A DNA stretch of 64,000 nt from assembly GCA_965601455.1 (NCBI GenBank), contig OZ271831.1:2852001-2916000 (forward strand). The letters run 5' to 3'. The position numbers and the translations under genes were made by a program. This document shows, in pieces, positions 16,561 through 24,858 of this stretch; positions within the stretch are counted from its first letter, which is position 1, and each line of letters begins with the position of its first letter. Source of the DNA: JANQEU01 sp965601455 (GTDB lineage: Bacteria > Bacteroidota > Bacteroidia > Cytophagales > Cyclobacteriaceae). Below the pieces are notes generated by a model. That model was not told where the DNA came from. It saw nothing but the letters and a program-made list of their open reading frames with translations, and made no database searches.

Positions 16561-19500
16561 CTACAAGCTTTCCACCCACTTCCTTGCGTTAACGAAAGGT
16601 ATTATCCACGGACTAACTTCGTGCCCCTGCTTGTTGATATAATGCGCCCAATTCCATGGGAAAATGGTTCTTTCAAGGTGCGGCATGATAGCAACATGTC
16701 TTCCGTTTTCTGAGGCCAATGCAGCAACACCATAGTCACTCCCGTTTGGATTCCCAGGAAACTCCTTGTAGCTATACTTAACAGGTATATTGTAACTGGA
16801 TTCGGACTCAGGCAATTCAAATCTACCTTCACCATGTGCCAGCCATATCCCTAAACGATTTCCTTCCATATTTCCAAAAAGTACCGTGTCATTTGGCTGT
16901 ATATCAACATTGATGAATGCTGACTCAAATTTTCCGGAAGAATTATGTTTCATCTTCGGATGATTCTTCCTTCCAGGATATACCGTCTCCAACTCCATCA
17001 TCACCTGGCAGCCGTTACATACTCCAAGACTTAACGTATCTTCTCTTCGATAAAATTGATCTAATGTCTCCTTTGCTTTCGGATTGAATAGAAATGAACC
17101 TGCCCATCCCTTAGCTGATCCGAGGACGTCCGAGTTGGAGAAGCCACCTACGAAGACTATCATGTTTACATCTTCCAGGTTTTCTCTTCCTGAAACCAAA
17201 TCGGTCATGTGTACATCTTTCACATCAAAACCTGCCATCCATAGGGCATATGCCATCTCACGATCTCCATTCACTCCTTTTTCGCGGATGATAGCAGCTT
17301 TTATTCCAGAATCATGTTTCCTGTTTAGATCCAGGTTTAAAGAACCGAATGACCCATCAAATTCTTTGGGGAAATCATAGCTTAATGGCTGACTGTCAAA
17401 ACGCTGATATCTCTCTTCCGCTAGAGAAGGTTTGGTTTGTTTCTTATCCAAAAGGTAGGAACTCTCCATCCAAGTTCTGCGCATTTGGTCAATATCCAGT
17501 TCAATCTGATTTTCGCCATCTTCCAATACCAACTTCCGCTCCGGTATTATACCCCCGATCACCTGGAAGTTGATGTCTTCTTCTTCCAATATGGACTGGT
17601 ATAAGTGCTTTTTGACTTGTAAAACCACGGCAGGTTTTTCCGAAAAGAGTACTGACAATTGATCACCTCCTAAGCCGGATAAATCGACGTTCAAACCACC
17701 ATCGACATTAGGAAAGTTCATTTCCAGAAGAGTTGTTATCAATCCTCCCGCAGAAACATCATGGCCGGCAAGAACTACACCTTTGCGAATTAATCTTTGT
17801 ACACTTCCAAAAGCTTTGATGACTTGCCCGGGGCTAACATCCGATACTTTTTCACCAACATATCCTAAGGATTGAAAAAAGCTACTGCCTCCTAATTGAA
17901 AATCACCGCCAGAAAAATCGATGTAAATAAGCTCCGAGTCTGTATGACGTGAATGAATTGCTGGAAGTATGGTGGATCTAATATCATAGACTTCTCCTAC
18001 CGAGGAGATTATGACAGTACCAGGTGCAATTACTTTTTTTCCGTCAGGGTATTTCTGAGTCATGGAAAGTGAGTCCTTACCTGTGGGTACGTTTATTCCA
18101 AGCTCACTACAAAATACACTCAACTCCTTTACCGCCTCATATAACCTTGCATTCTCACCCTTATTCTTTGCCGGCCACATCCAATTTGCTGACAAAGACA
18201 CTCCTTTAAGACCATGGGTAAGTGGGGCAAAAACCAGATTTGTAAGAGACTCTGTAACAGCCAGCTTTGAACCAATTCCCGGATCTATCATTGCCGCAAC
18301 GGGAGCATGTCCAATTGATGTTCCGATCCCCTTCCGGCTCTTGAAATCCAAAGCCATAACCGCAACATTGTTGAGTGGTAATTGTATTTCACCAACCGTT
18401 TGTTGTGTTGCTACCTTTCCGGTCACCGAACGGTCCACTTTATTGGTTAACCAATCTTTCGACGCAACAGCTTCTAACCTCAGTACTTGTTCGATCCAGC
18501 TTTTTAGTTGCTGATTTTGTAAATCAGGTTCTTGAAAGGTTATTTTTTCTCGTCTGTCTTCAAGAATTGTTTTCGGAGTTGAACCAAATAGGTGATGAAG
18601 TTTAAGATCAAAAGACTTATCCCCGTCGTGCTTGAATGACAAATGTTGATCGGAATTAGTTTTACCAACCTCGTAAATAGGTGCTCTCTCCCTGCTGGAG
18701 ACGTCCTTCAGGTATTGCATCTGTTCATTGGATATGACCAGACCCATTCGTTCCTGAGATTCATTACTTAGGATTTCTTTATCGGAAAGTGTTGGATCAC
18801 CAATGGGAAACCTGGTCAAATCAAACTCTCCTCCAGATTCTTCAACTAACTCAGAAAGACAATTCAAGTGTCCGCCCGCTCCATGGTCATGAATTGAGGT
18901 AATTGGATTCTCCGGTAACTCCGCCATTGCCCGTATGGCATTGGCTACTCTCTTCTGCATCTCCGGATTACTTCTCTGGATCGCGTTGAGCTCAATTGAA
19001 TTTTGAAATTCACCCGTATTCACTGAGGAGACGGCACCACCTCCCATGCCAATGCGATAGTTATCGCCACCGAGTACCACTACACTGTTTTCTCCTTTAA
19101 CGTGATCCTTTTTGGCATCTTTTAGTTTCGCAAAGCCAATACCACCAGCCAACATGATTACTTTGTCAAAGCCAAAGCATTGCTCTGATTCTTCGTGTTC
19201 AAAAGTCAACAAACTACCTCCAATCAGAGGTTGACCGAATTTGTTTCCAAAATCACTGGCGCCATTGGAAGCTTTTACCAGGATTTCTGCTGGATCGTGA
19301 TACAACCAGGATCTGGCACCTACTTTTTGCTCATGAAGTCGATTGTCTTTCGTACGCGGATATGAGGTCATATAAACCGCGGTTCCTGCCAACGGGAAAC
19401 TCCCCTTTCCTCCTGCCAGTCGATCGCGAATTTCACCGCCAGATCCTGTTGCTGCACCATTGAAAGGTTCTACAGTTGTCGGGAAATTATGTGTTTCCGC

Positions 19501-20232
19501 TTTCAGGGAAATCACAGATTCAAAGTCCTCTGTCTTAAAATAATCCGGGGCATCTTGTCTTACCGGTGCAAATTGTTCTGTCACCGGACCTGAAATAAAA
19601 GCTACATTGTCCTTGTAAGCAGAGACAATAAAATTGGGATTATCCTTCGATGTCTTCTTGATCCATTGAAAAAGACTTAGCTCCTGCTTCTCACCATCAA
19701 TGATGAACTCTCCATTAAAAATCTTATGTCTACAATGCTCGGAATTGATCTGGGAAAAACCGAAAATCTCCGCATCTGTCAATGGCCGCTGAATCTCCTC
19801 GCTTACTTTTTTTAGGAAGTCGACTTCATCATCACTAAGTGCGAGTCCCTCTCTACTATTAAAGTCCTCAATGTCTTTGATGGGAAGTATTGGCTGAGGT
19901 TTGCGGGTGAGTGTAAATAAGTCCTGGTCAAGTACATTATATTTCTCCTGAAGCATAGGATCAAATACAACTTCCGAATCATTAGAAATAAACTCTTCAA
20001 TCCTTTCGATTCCTTCTATACCACAGTTTTGAGTGATCTCCACGGCATTGGTACTCCATGGAGAAATCATCTCCTTACGCGGACCTATGAATGCTCCTTT
20101 TACCGTTGCGTCTTTAATTTCTTTGGCATCACTAAACAGCCATTTTAGGATGTCTTTTTGGTCGGTGGTAAGCTCGATATTTACGCCTACAGCAATGACA
20201 CTATTGGAATTACTTGCAAAAAAGTGGATCAT
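16561..20232 (-). CDS. purL: Phosphoribosylformylglycinamidine synthase
   Basis: Fourth step of de novo purine synthesis: FGAR, ATP and glutamine give FGAM. 1223 residues, the single-chain large PurL form (synthetase plus glutaminase), slightly shorter than the E. coli protein of about 1295. N-terminal PurS-like region, two AIRS-like halves (KAETHNFPTTVEPFNGAATG near 235; SIHDHGAGGHLNC near 455), and a C-terminal class I glutaminase domain with nucleophile Cys1072 in GVCNGCQ and His1185/Glu1187 in MPHLE. Third gene behind the SDR and hydrolase genes, but with its own TATGTTTG element, so it is probably transcribed separately. Confidence 0.96.
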   Translation of the reverse strand: MIHFFASNSNSVIAVGVNIELTTDQKDILKWLFSDAKEIKDATVKGAFIGPRKEMISPWSTNAVEITQNCGIEGIERIEEFISNDSEVVFDPMLQEKYNVLDQDLFTLTRKPQPILPIKDIEDFNSREGLALSDDEVDFLKKVSEEIQRPLTDAEIFGFSQINSEHCRHKIFNGEFIIDGEKQELSLFQWIKKTSKDNPNFIVSAYKDNVAFISGPVTEQFAPVRQDAPDYFKTEDFESVISLKAETHNFPTTVEPFNGAATGSGGEIRDRLAGGKGSFPLAGTAVYMTSYPRTKDNRLHEQKVGARSWLYHDPAEILVKASNGASDFGNKFGQPLIGGSLLTFEHEESEQCFGFDKVIMLAGGIGFAKLKDAKKDHVKGENSVVVLGGDNYRIGMGGGAVSSVNTGEFQNSIELNAIQRSNPEMQKRVANAIRAMAELPENPITSIHDHGAGGHLNCLSELVEESGGEFDLTRFPIGDPTLSDKEILSNESQERMGLVISNEQMQYLKDVSSRERAPIYEVGKTNSDQHLSFKHDGDKSFDLKLHHLFGSTPKTILEDRREKITFQEPDLQNQQLKSWIEQVLRLEAVASKDWLTNKVDRSVTGKVATQQTVGEIQLPLNNVAVMALDFKSRKGIGTSIGHAPVAAMIDPGIGSKLAVTESLTNLVFAPLTHGLKGVSLSANWMWPAKNKGENARLYEAVKELSVFCSELGINVPTGKDSLSMTQKYPDGKKVIAPGTVIISSVGEVYDIRSTILPAIHSRHTDSELIYIDFSGGDFQLGGSSFFQSLGYVGEKVSDVSPGQVIKAFGSVQRLIRKGVVLAGHDVSAGGLITTLLEMNFPNVDGGLNVDLSGLGGDQLSVLFSEKPAVVLQVKKHLYQSILEEEDINFQVIGGIIPERKLVLEDGENQIELDIDQMRRTWMESSYLLDKKQTKPSLAEERYQRFDSQPLSYDFPKEFDGSFGSLNLDLNRKHDSGIKAAIIREKGVNGDREMAYALWMAGFDVKDVHMTDLVSGRENLEDVNMIVFVGGFSNSDVLGSAKGWAGSFLFNPKAKETLDQFYRREDTLSLGVCNGCQVMMELETVYPGRKNHPKMKHNSSGKFESAFINVDIQPNDTVLFGNMEGNRLGIWLAHGEGRFELPESESSYNIPVKYSYKEFPGNPNGSDYGVAALASENGRHVAIMPHLERTIFPWNWAHYINKQGHEVSPWIIPFVNARKWVESL

Positions 20233-20245
20233 AGCATTGAAACTG

Positions 20246-20253
20246 CAAACATA
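20246..20253 (-). promoter_or_regulatory. -7 promoter element of purL
   Basis: TATGTTTG on the minus strand, an exact TAnnTTTG match 13 bases upstream of the purL ATG, implying a very short leader. Confidence 0.45.
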
Positions 20254-20271
20254 GAATAATCTGCAGTCAAT

Positions 20272-21066
20272 CTAGAGATGATCTTCAATCGTTTCAGGTA
20301 GTATTTTTCTATTCACCAATTGATCATGTTTACATTCCAAGACATATACATCCGAAACGTATTCACCAATGGCAGGAATTAACTTTTTGGAGGGAATAAT
20401 ACTATCCCATTTTCCCAAAACCAAAACAATATTCGTCTCGGTTTGCGTCATCCTTTTTCTTAGATTCGACAACTTATGATACAGCTTTTTAAGATATACC
20501 CAGCTTTGAAATACCCTGATTCTGTTGTCTTTATTTAATAACTCTCTTTTAGCGAATTTCACCATTGAACTTTTGGTGATACCACTTTTTTCAATGGTTT
20601 GAATGGCCCATCCCATGGCTTTCTCATGGGTCATGAAATAATAAAACAAAGGCTGCATCAGGGGAAAAGTGGCCAATCTATACCAAGGAGAAACGTGAAT
20701 ACCATCTGGCGCAAGCAAAACCAGCTTCTTGATGCGATCACCATGGATCATGAAAAGGTCGAATGCCACCTTCCCACCGAGACTGAATCCAACCAAATTA
20801 AATGACTTAACTCTTTCTGTTGCTAGGAGAAGTTCAAAAACCTTTCTCCATATTCCTGGAGTTTCTTTTTTGGTGTTCCAATTAGAATCTCCATGAAAGG
20901 GAAGATCAATTAGTAAATAGGTGTAATCATGAGGAATCATCTCAGTCCAGCTGGAGAACGCACGATGATCTTGACCAAAACCGTGTAGGAATAGCACATG
21001 AGTATCTCCAGATCCAAATTTATGATACGACAATCGGAGTCCTTTATACTCAACCCAGTATTGCAA
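20272..21066 (-). CDS. Alpha/beta hydrolase
   Basis: 264 residues of the alpha/beta-hydrolase fold, no signal peptide. Oxyanion region FLHGFGQDH, nucleophile elbow GFSLGG (Ser near residue 95), acid in VLGKWDSI and His in ECKHDQL near the C-terminus complete the triad. The substrate is unknown; the lid region is rich in aromatic and basic residues. It follows the SDR gene by five bases, so the two are cotranscribed and may act on related acyl substrates (inference from position). Confidence 0.85.
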   Translation of the reverse strand: MQYWVEYKGLRLSYHKFGSGDTHVLFLHGFGQDHRAFSSWTEMIPHDYTYLLIDLPFHGDSNWNTKKETPGIWRKVFELLLATERVKSFNLVGFSLGGKVAFDLFMIHGDRIKKLVLLAPDGIHVSPWYRLATFPLMQPLFYYFMTHEKAMGWAIQTIEKSGITKSSMVKFAKRELLNKDNRIRVFQSWVYLKKLYHKLSNLRKRMTQTETNIVLVLGKWDSIIPSKKLIPAIGEYVSDVYVLECKHDQLVNRKILPETIEDHL

Positions 21067-21071
21067 GCCTA

Positions 21072-22001
21072 TTACTTAAATTTGATTTTTCGCATCCCTT
21101 TGAAATATAGCCACATCATCTGCAGCTTGGATCCTCCTCCTTTTCTTGACATTTCCATGGCATCCCAAAGTTCATCCGGAACCTGATCGAGCATATTGAA
21201 TTCACCTGCGCCTTTTAGCCATTCTCCTCCATCTATTGTGATTACCTCACCATTTATATAGGCACTGAAATCGGAAACCAGGTACGCCGCCAGGTTTGCG
21301 AGTTCCTGATGCTCTCCAACACGACCCAAAGGAATTTTATTTGCGGGATCAAATTTCTTCTTTAGATCACCTGGAAGAAGTCTGCTCCAGGCACCTTCAG
21401 TGGGGAAAGGTCCAGGTGCAATAGCATTACTTCTTATGCCGTATTTTGCCCACTCAACTGCAAGCGAACGAGTCATACTCAAGACCCCTCCTTTTGCTGC
21501 AGAAGATGGAACTACGTATCCGGATCCGGTCCATGCGTATGTGGTCACAATATTTAACATGTTCCCGCTTTGCTTATTGGCGATCCAGTCTTTTCCAACC
21601 GCCAGTGAGAAATTGTACGTACCCCTTAATACGATGTCGACCACAGTGTCGAAGGCACGGTGGGAAAGCCTTTCTGTGGGACTGATAAAATTACCGGCGG
21701 CATTGTTCAAGAGCACATCTATTTTACCGAACTCATCCTTCGTTTTATTTATAACTTCTTCAACCGCTTCATACTCGCGAACATCGCAGGCAACAGGTAA
21801 AACCGGTTGACCGGTCTTTTCACTCATTTCCTTGGCTGTCTCTTCAAGGACTTCAATTTTTCGGCTGGTAATCACGATTTTCGCTCCCAATTCCGCGAAG
21901 TAAGTTGCCATGGATTTACCCAATCCGGTTCCTCCACCGGTGACTACAATTACCTTATCCTTTAGGGCTCCTTCCCGGAGCATGGGTTCCGTATAATTCA
22001 T
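21072..22001 (-). CDS. SDR oxidoreductase, 2,4-dienoyl-CoA reductase type
   Basis: 309 residues, longer than classical SDRs (about 250). NADP-binding TGGGTGLG at residues 21-28, LNNAAGNF near 98-105. The usual YxxxK tyrosine position is Ser166, while Tyr155 and Lys170 (spacing 15) in the TTYAWTGSGYVVPSSAAK block match the layout of 2,4-dienoyl-CoA reductases (DECR). A role in degrading unsaturated fatty acids is therefore more likely than in sugar oxidation, despite the fucose genes nearby. First gene of an operon with the alpha/beta hydrolase. Its divergent upstream region contains repeated GCGTA half-sites. Confidence 0.85.
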   Translation of the reverse strand: MNYTEPMLREGALKDKVIVVTGGGTGLGKSMATYFAELGAKIVITSRKIEVLEETAKEMSEKTGQPVLPVACDVREYEAVEEVINKTKDEFGKIDVLLNNAAGNFISPTERLSHRAFDTVVDIVLRGTYNFSLAVGKDWIANKQSGNMLNIVTTYAWTGSGYVVPSSAAKGGVLSMTRSLAVEWAKYGIRSNAIAPGPFPTEGAWSRLLPGDLKKKFDPANKIPLGRVGEHQELANLAAYLVSDFSAYINGEVITIDGGEWLKGAGEFNMLDQVPDELWDAMEMSRKGGGSKLQMMWLYFKGMRKIKFK

Positions 22002-22027
22002 TTGCTTGAATTGTGTTTAGCAGTTTT

Positions 22028-22047
22028 GCGTATGGCGTAATATACGC
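22028..22047. promoter_or_regulatory. Triple GCGTA half-site cluster
   Basis: GCGTA at 28-32, GCGTA at 35-39 and the inverted TACGC at 43-47 (offsets from 22000). The last two form a perfect 5-3-5 inverted repeat GCGTA-ATA-TACGC. It lies 27 bases upstream of the SDR start, in a 123-base gap that otherwise shows nothing clear. Candidate operator for the SDR-hydrolase operon. Confidence 0.4.
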
Positions 22048-22124
22048 TCAATTTAGTTTATCACAATAGTCATAACTTCCGGAATCTGTTTGCCTCGAGG
22101 ACAAAAGTTGGCAGCGGTATCAAC

Positions 22125-22316
22125 ATGAGCCTAAGACGCCTCAATCCTAATATTATGGACATTGCTCAAGGTGCACTAAATGTGGAAATAAAAACCCATC
22201 TGGATGACTTATTGATCAAAATTATGGGTGATGAATGGGCAGATTTCAAAAGGCGAAGAGTTATTTCCAAAGCCAACAAATATATCCGGAAAATGGAGAT
22301 GATGGCGGACAAGTAA
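22125..22316 (+). CDS. Small basic hypothetical protein
   Basis: 63 residues, no membrane segment: MSLRRLNPNIMDIAQGALNV, then a charged helical part with KRRRVISKANKYIRKMEMM. No recognised family. In favour of a real gene: ATG start in a region free of other genes, helix-friendly composition, and a strong terminator 31 bases after the stop. Against: short, and no conserved context that I recognise. Confidence 0.5.
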   Translation: MSLRRLNPNIMDIAQGALNVEIKTHLDDLLIKIMGDEWADFKRRRVISKANKYIRKMEMMADK

Positions 22317-22346
22317 TCCCCTTAAAACTTGGTAATAAACACTGGT

Positions 22347-22374
22347 AAGCCATGTAATTACATGGCTTTTTTTT
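22347..22374 (+). terminator. Strong rho-independent terminator
   Basis: Perfect inverted repeat AAGCCATGT-AATT-ACATGGCTT followed by a run of eight T. It ends the 63-codon gene unit and lies upstream of the UxaA-type coding start I prefer. Confidence 0.85.
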
Positions 22375-22400
22375 ATCTTCTCGCCCAAAACAGATATTCT

Positions 22401-24014
22401 TTGAGAACACTCATTCTTAACGAAAGAGACAATGTTGCTGTAGCTCTTGTCGATTTAAAAAAAGGCAGCAAAATCTCAGGTAAGACCATAAAGGTCCAGC
22501 TGAAAAACAATGTGCCATCCAAACATAAATTTGCTCTTAAAAAACTGGAAGAAGGTGATACCGTCATAATGTATGGTGTTACCGTGGGAACCGCTTCAAA
22601 ACCAATCGAAGGTGGCGAGGTAATTGGTACACACAACGTAAAGCATGAGTCCTCGGATTACTCAATAGAAGAACACAAACCTTATAAATGGAAGGGTGTG
22701 GATGCATCCAAATTTGAGGAAACCACATTTCAAGGATATCACCGATCAGACAAACAGGTCGGTACTGCAAACATATGGCTAGTATTTCCCCTAGTGTTTT
22801 GTGAAAACAGAAACATACTTAGTCTTAAAAAGGCTTTTGACAAAGTTCTGGGTTACGAGAAGCAGGATGAATATACGCAGAAAGTGCAATCAATGGTGGA
22901 TTTATATAACGGCACCGGAATGGTCCCAAAAAATCCGCCGTCTATCCAGAAGGAAATATTTGAGAACGTTGAAATTCGATTCATTACTCACCAGGGTGGT
23001 TGTGGTGGCTCACCCAGAGATGCACACCTCTTGTGCAAACTACTAGCTGGTTACGTAAAAAATCCGAATGTTGCAGGGGCCACGGTATTGAGTTTGGGAT
23101 GTCAACATGCTGAAATAGAGAAATTCAATAGCGCTCTGGAGAATCTGAACTGTGATAAACCGATTATCATGATTGATCAGCAACAAGCCGGTACGGAGAA
23201 AATGCTGATGACTCGAGCGATTGAGGAAACATTCACCGCACTTATTGAAGCGAATGAAATCAAGAGAGAACCTGCACCTCTAAGTAAATTGACGATTGGT
23301 TTGGAGTGTGGGGGTTCCGACGGATTCTCAGGAATTTCAGCGAATCCTACATTGGGATACGTTTCAGATCTTATTGCATCTCTAAAGGGTAAAACATTGC
23401 TATCTGAGTTCCCGGAGTTATGCGGTGTTGAACAGGAACTCATAAAGAGAATGCCATATTTTGCTGATGCTGAAAAATTCAGCAAACTGATGAAACAATA
23501 TGAACATTGGGCAAAGTACCTTGGATCTGGATTTGACATGAATCCTTCGCCGGGTAACATCAAAGATGGATTGATTACAGATGCCATGAAATCCGCCGGT
23601 GCGGCCAGAAAGGGAGGCACATCCCCAATAAATGAGGTATTGGACTATACAGAGTACGTAGAAAGGTCGGGATTGAATCTGCTTTGTACCCCGGGAAACG
23701 ATGTGGAAAGCACAACCGGTCTTGCCGGTTCCGGAGCAAATATCATATTATTTACAACAGGTTTGGGAACACCTACAGGTAATCCAATCAGTCCGGTTAT
23801 CAAGGTTTCATCGAATACGGCACTCTCTCATAAAATGCCGGATATCATTGACTTCGATACCGGTCCAATCATTACAGGAGAGAAAACCATTCGGGAAACA
23901 GGAGAAGAGTTACTGAATTTCATTGTCAAAGTAGCCAGCGGAGAGGTGATGACGAAAGCAGATCGATTGAGGCAACATGACTTTATCCAATGGAAACGAG
24001 GAGTGTCTCTATAA
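22401..24014 (+). CDS. UxaA-family sugar-acid dehydratase
   Basis: About 537 residues, the fused UxaA form: N-terminal SAF domain (about 1-75, RDNVAVALVDLKKG) and C-terminal UxaA catalytic domain (QGYHRSDKQVGT, HQGGCGGSPRDA, LGLECGGSDGFSG, TPGNDVESTTGLAGSG). The conserved cysteines fit the Fe-dependent altronate/galactarate dehydratase family. The Campylobacter jejuni fucose locus uses UxaA homologues beside a fuconolactonase-type amidohydrolase and a transporter, so L-fuconate dehydration is the favoured role here. Start uncertain: the ATG at 22362 lies inside a terminator hairpin and a TTG at 22331-24 codons earlier region is worse, so I prefer TTG at 22401, which gives a family-like N-terminus. 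Promoter not clear. Confidence 0.82.
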   Translation: MRTLILNERDNVAVALVDLKKGSKISGKTIKVQLKNNVPSKHKFALKKLEEGDTVIMYGVTVGTASKPIEGGEVIGTHNVKHESSDYSIEEHKPYKWKGVDASKFEETTFQGYHRSDKQVGTANIWLVFPLVFCENRNILSLKKAFDKVLGYEKQDEYTQKVQSMVDLYNGTGMVPKNPPSIQKEIFENVEIRFITHQGGCGGSPRDAHLLCKLLAGYVKNPNVAGATVLSLGCQHAEIEKFNSALENLNCDKPIIMIDQQQAGTEKMLMTRAIEETFTALIEANEIKREPAPLSKLTIGLECGGSDGFSGISANPTLGYVSDLIASLKGKTLLSEFPELCGVEQELIKRMPYFADAEKFSKLMKQYEHWAKYLGSGFDMNPSPGNIKDGLITDAMKSAGAARKGGTSPINEVLDYTEYVERSGLNLLCTPGNDVESTTGLAGSGANIILFTTGLGTPTGNPISPVIKVSSNTALSHKMPDIIDFDTGPIITGEKTIRETGEELLNFIVKVASGEVMTKADRLRQHDFIQWKRGVSL

Positions 24015-24023
24015 ATTAGAGAC
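24005..24023. terminator. Shared hairpin at convergent gene ends
   Basis: GTCTCTA-TAAAT-TAGAGAC. The hairpin contains the stop codons of both the UxaA-type gene and the converging amidohydrolase gene. No long T-run, so its strength as a terminator is uncertain. Confidence 0.5.
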
Positions 24024-24846
24024 TATAAAAGTCTGTGGCATTGATTCCCATGACAGCATCTTGCTCATCCTCCGATAGCTCCACCAGGTAATAGTCCACG
24101 ATTGATTTCATCTCATCATACTTCGCCGAAAGAAGACAAACGGGCCAGTCAGATCCGAACATTACCCTGTTGGTACCAAACGAATTCATTACAACATCCA
24201 TATAAGGCATAAAGTCCTGAACTTTCCAAGCCCCCCACTCTGCCTCTGTCACCATTCCACTCAATTTGCAGTAAACATTATCGCAGTCTGCCAGCCGTTG
24301 AATATTAGAAGACCAATCATCAATCTCACCAAGGGCAATGTTGGGTTTTGCTATGTGATCCAAAACAAATTTCTGGTTTGGGAAAGACTTGGCCAATGAA
24401 ATTGCGGCTTCAAATTGTTTTGGGAAAATCAGAATATCATAAGTCAAGCCATACTTATCCAGCAAGGAAATACCGTTCTGAAAATCTGGTCTAAGCATAA
24501 ATTCCGGATCGGGTTCATCCTGTACAACATGTCGGATACCCTTAAGGTATTTTTCATACTGATAGAACTCCAATCTCCCTTCCACGTGAGCGTCACATAG
24601 ATCTATCCAGCCCACAACACCACGAATAATATCGTTATTTTGAGCGAGGTTGAGAAGAAATTCTGTTTCACGTTCAGATTGATCCGCTTGTACCGCAACC
24701 GAACCGTCGACAATATTTTTACTGAGTTCAGATTTCAGGTCATCCGGTAAAAAATCTCTCTTGATCGCGCTCATTTCAGGAGTTATCCATTGAAATCGTT
24801 CGTGATCGTATCGCCAAAAGTGTTGATGACTGTCTATGTATTCCAC
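24016..24846 (-). CDS. Amidohydrolase, L-fuconolactonase type
   Basis: 276 residues, COG3618-type metal-dependent hydrolase. IDSHQHFW at the N-terminus carries the HxH metal site; VLDHIAKP (about residue 160), YCKLSGM and MFGSDWPV (catalytic Asp near 235) complete the pattern. Such enzymes open L-fuconolactone and related sugar lactones to the acid, the step before a fuconate dehydratase. It converges on the UxaA-type gene and lies 12 bases downstream of the sugar porter, with which it is probably cotranscribed. The L-fucose assignment rests on context. Confidence 0.87.
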   Translation of the reverse strand: MEYIDSHQHFWRYDHERFQWITPEMSAIKRDFLPDDLKSELSKNIVDGSVAVQADQSERETEFLLNLAQNNDIIRGVVGWIDLCDAHVEGRLEFYQYEKYLKGIRHVVQDEPDPEFMLRPDFQNGISLLDKYGLTYDILIFPKQFEAAISLAKSFPNQKFVLDHIAKPNIALGEIDDWSSNIQRLADCDNVYCKLSGMVTEAEWGAWKVQDFMPYMDVVMNSFGTNRVMFGSDWPVCLLSAKYDEMKSIVDYYLVELSEDEQDAVMGINATDFYSL

Positions 24847-24858
24847 TACTGCTGGCTG

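Noticed and set aside
18062..18514. 150-codon open frame opposite purL
   Set aside because: Antisense to conserved purL sequence; no recognisable protein pattern.
21072..22001. SDR as the L-fucose dehydrogenase of the neighbouring fucose genes
   Set aside because: The Tyr155/Lys170 arrangement and TTYAWTGSG block match 2,4-dienoyl-CoA reductases, and it is divergent from the fucose genes in a lipid-like operon.
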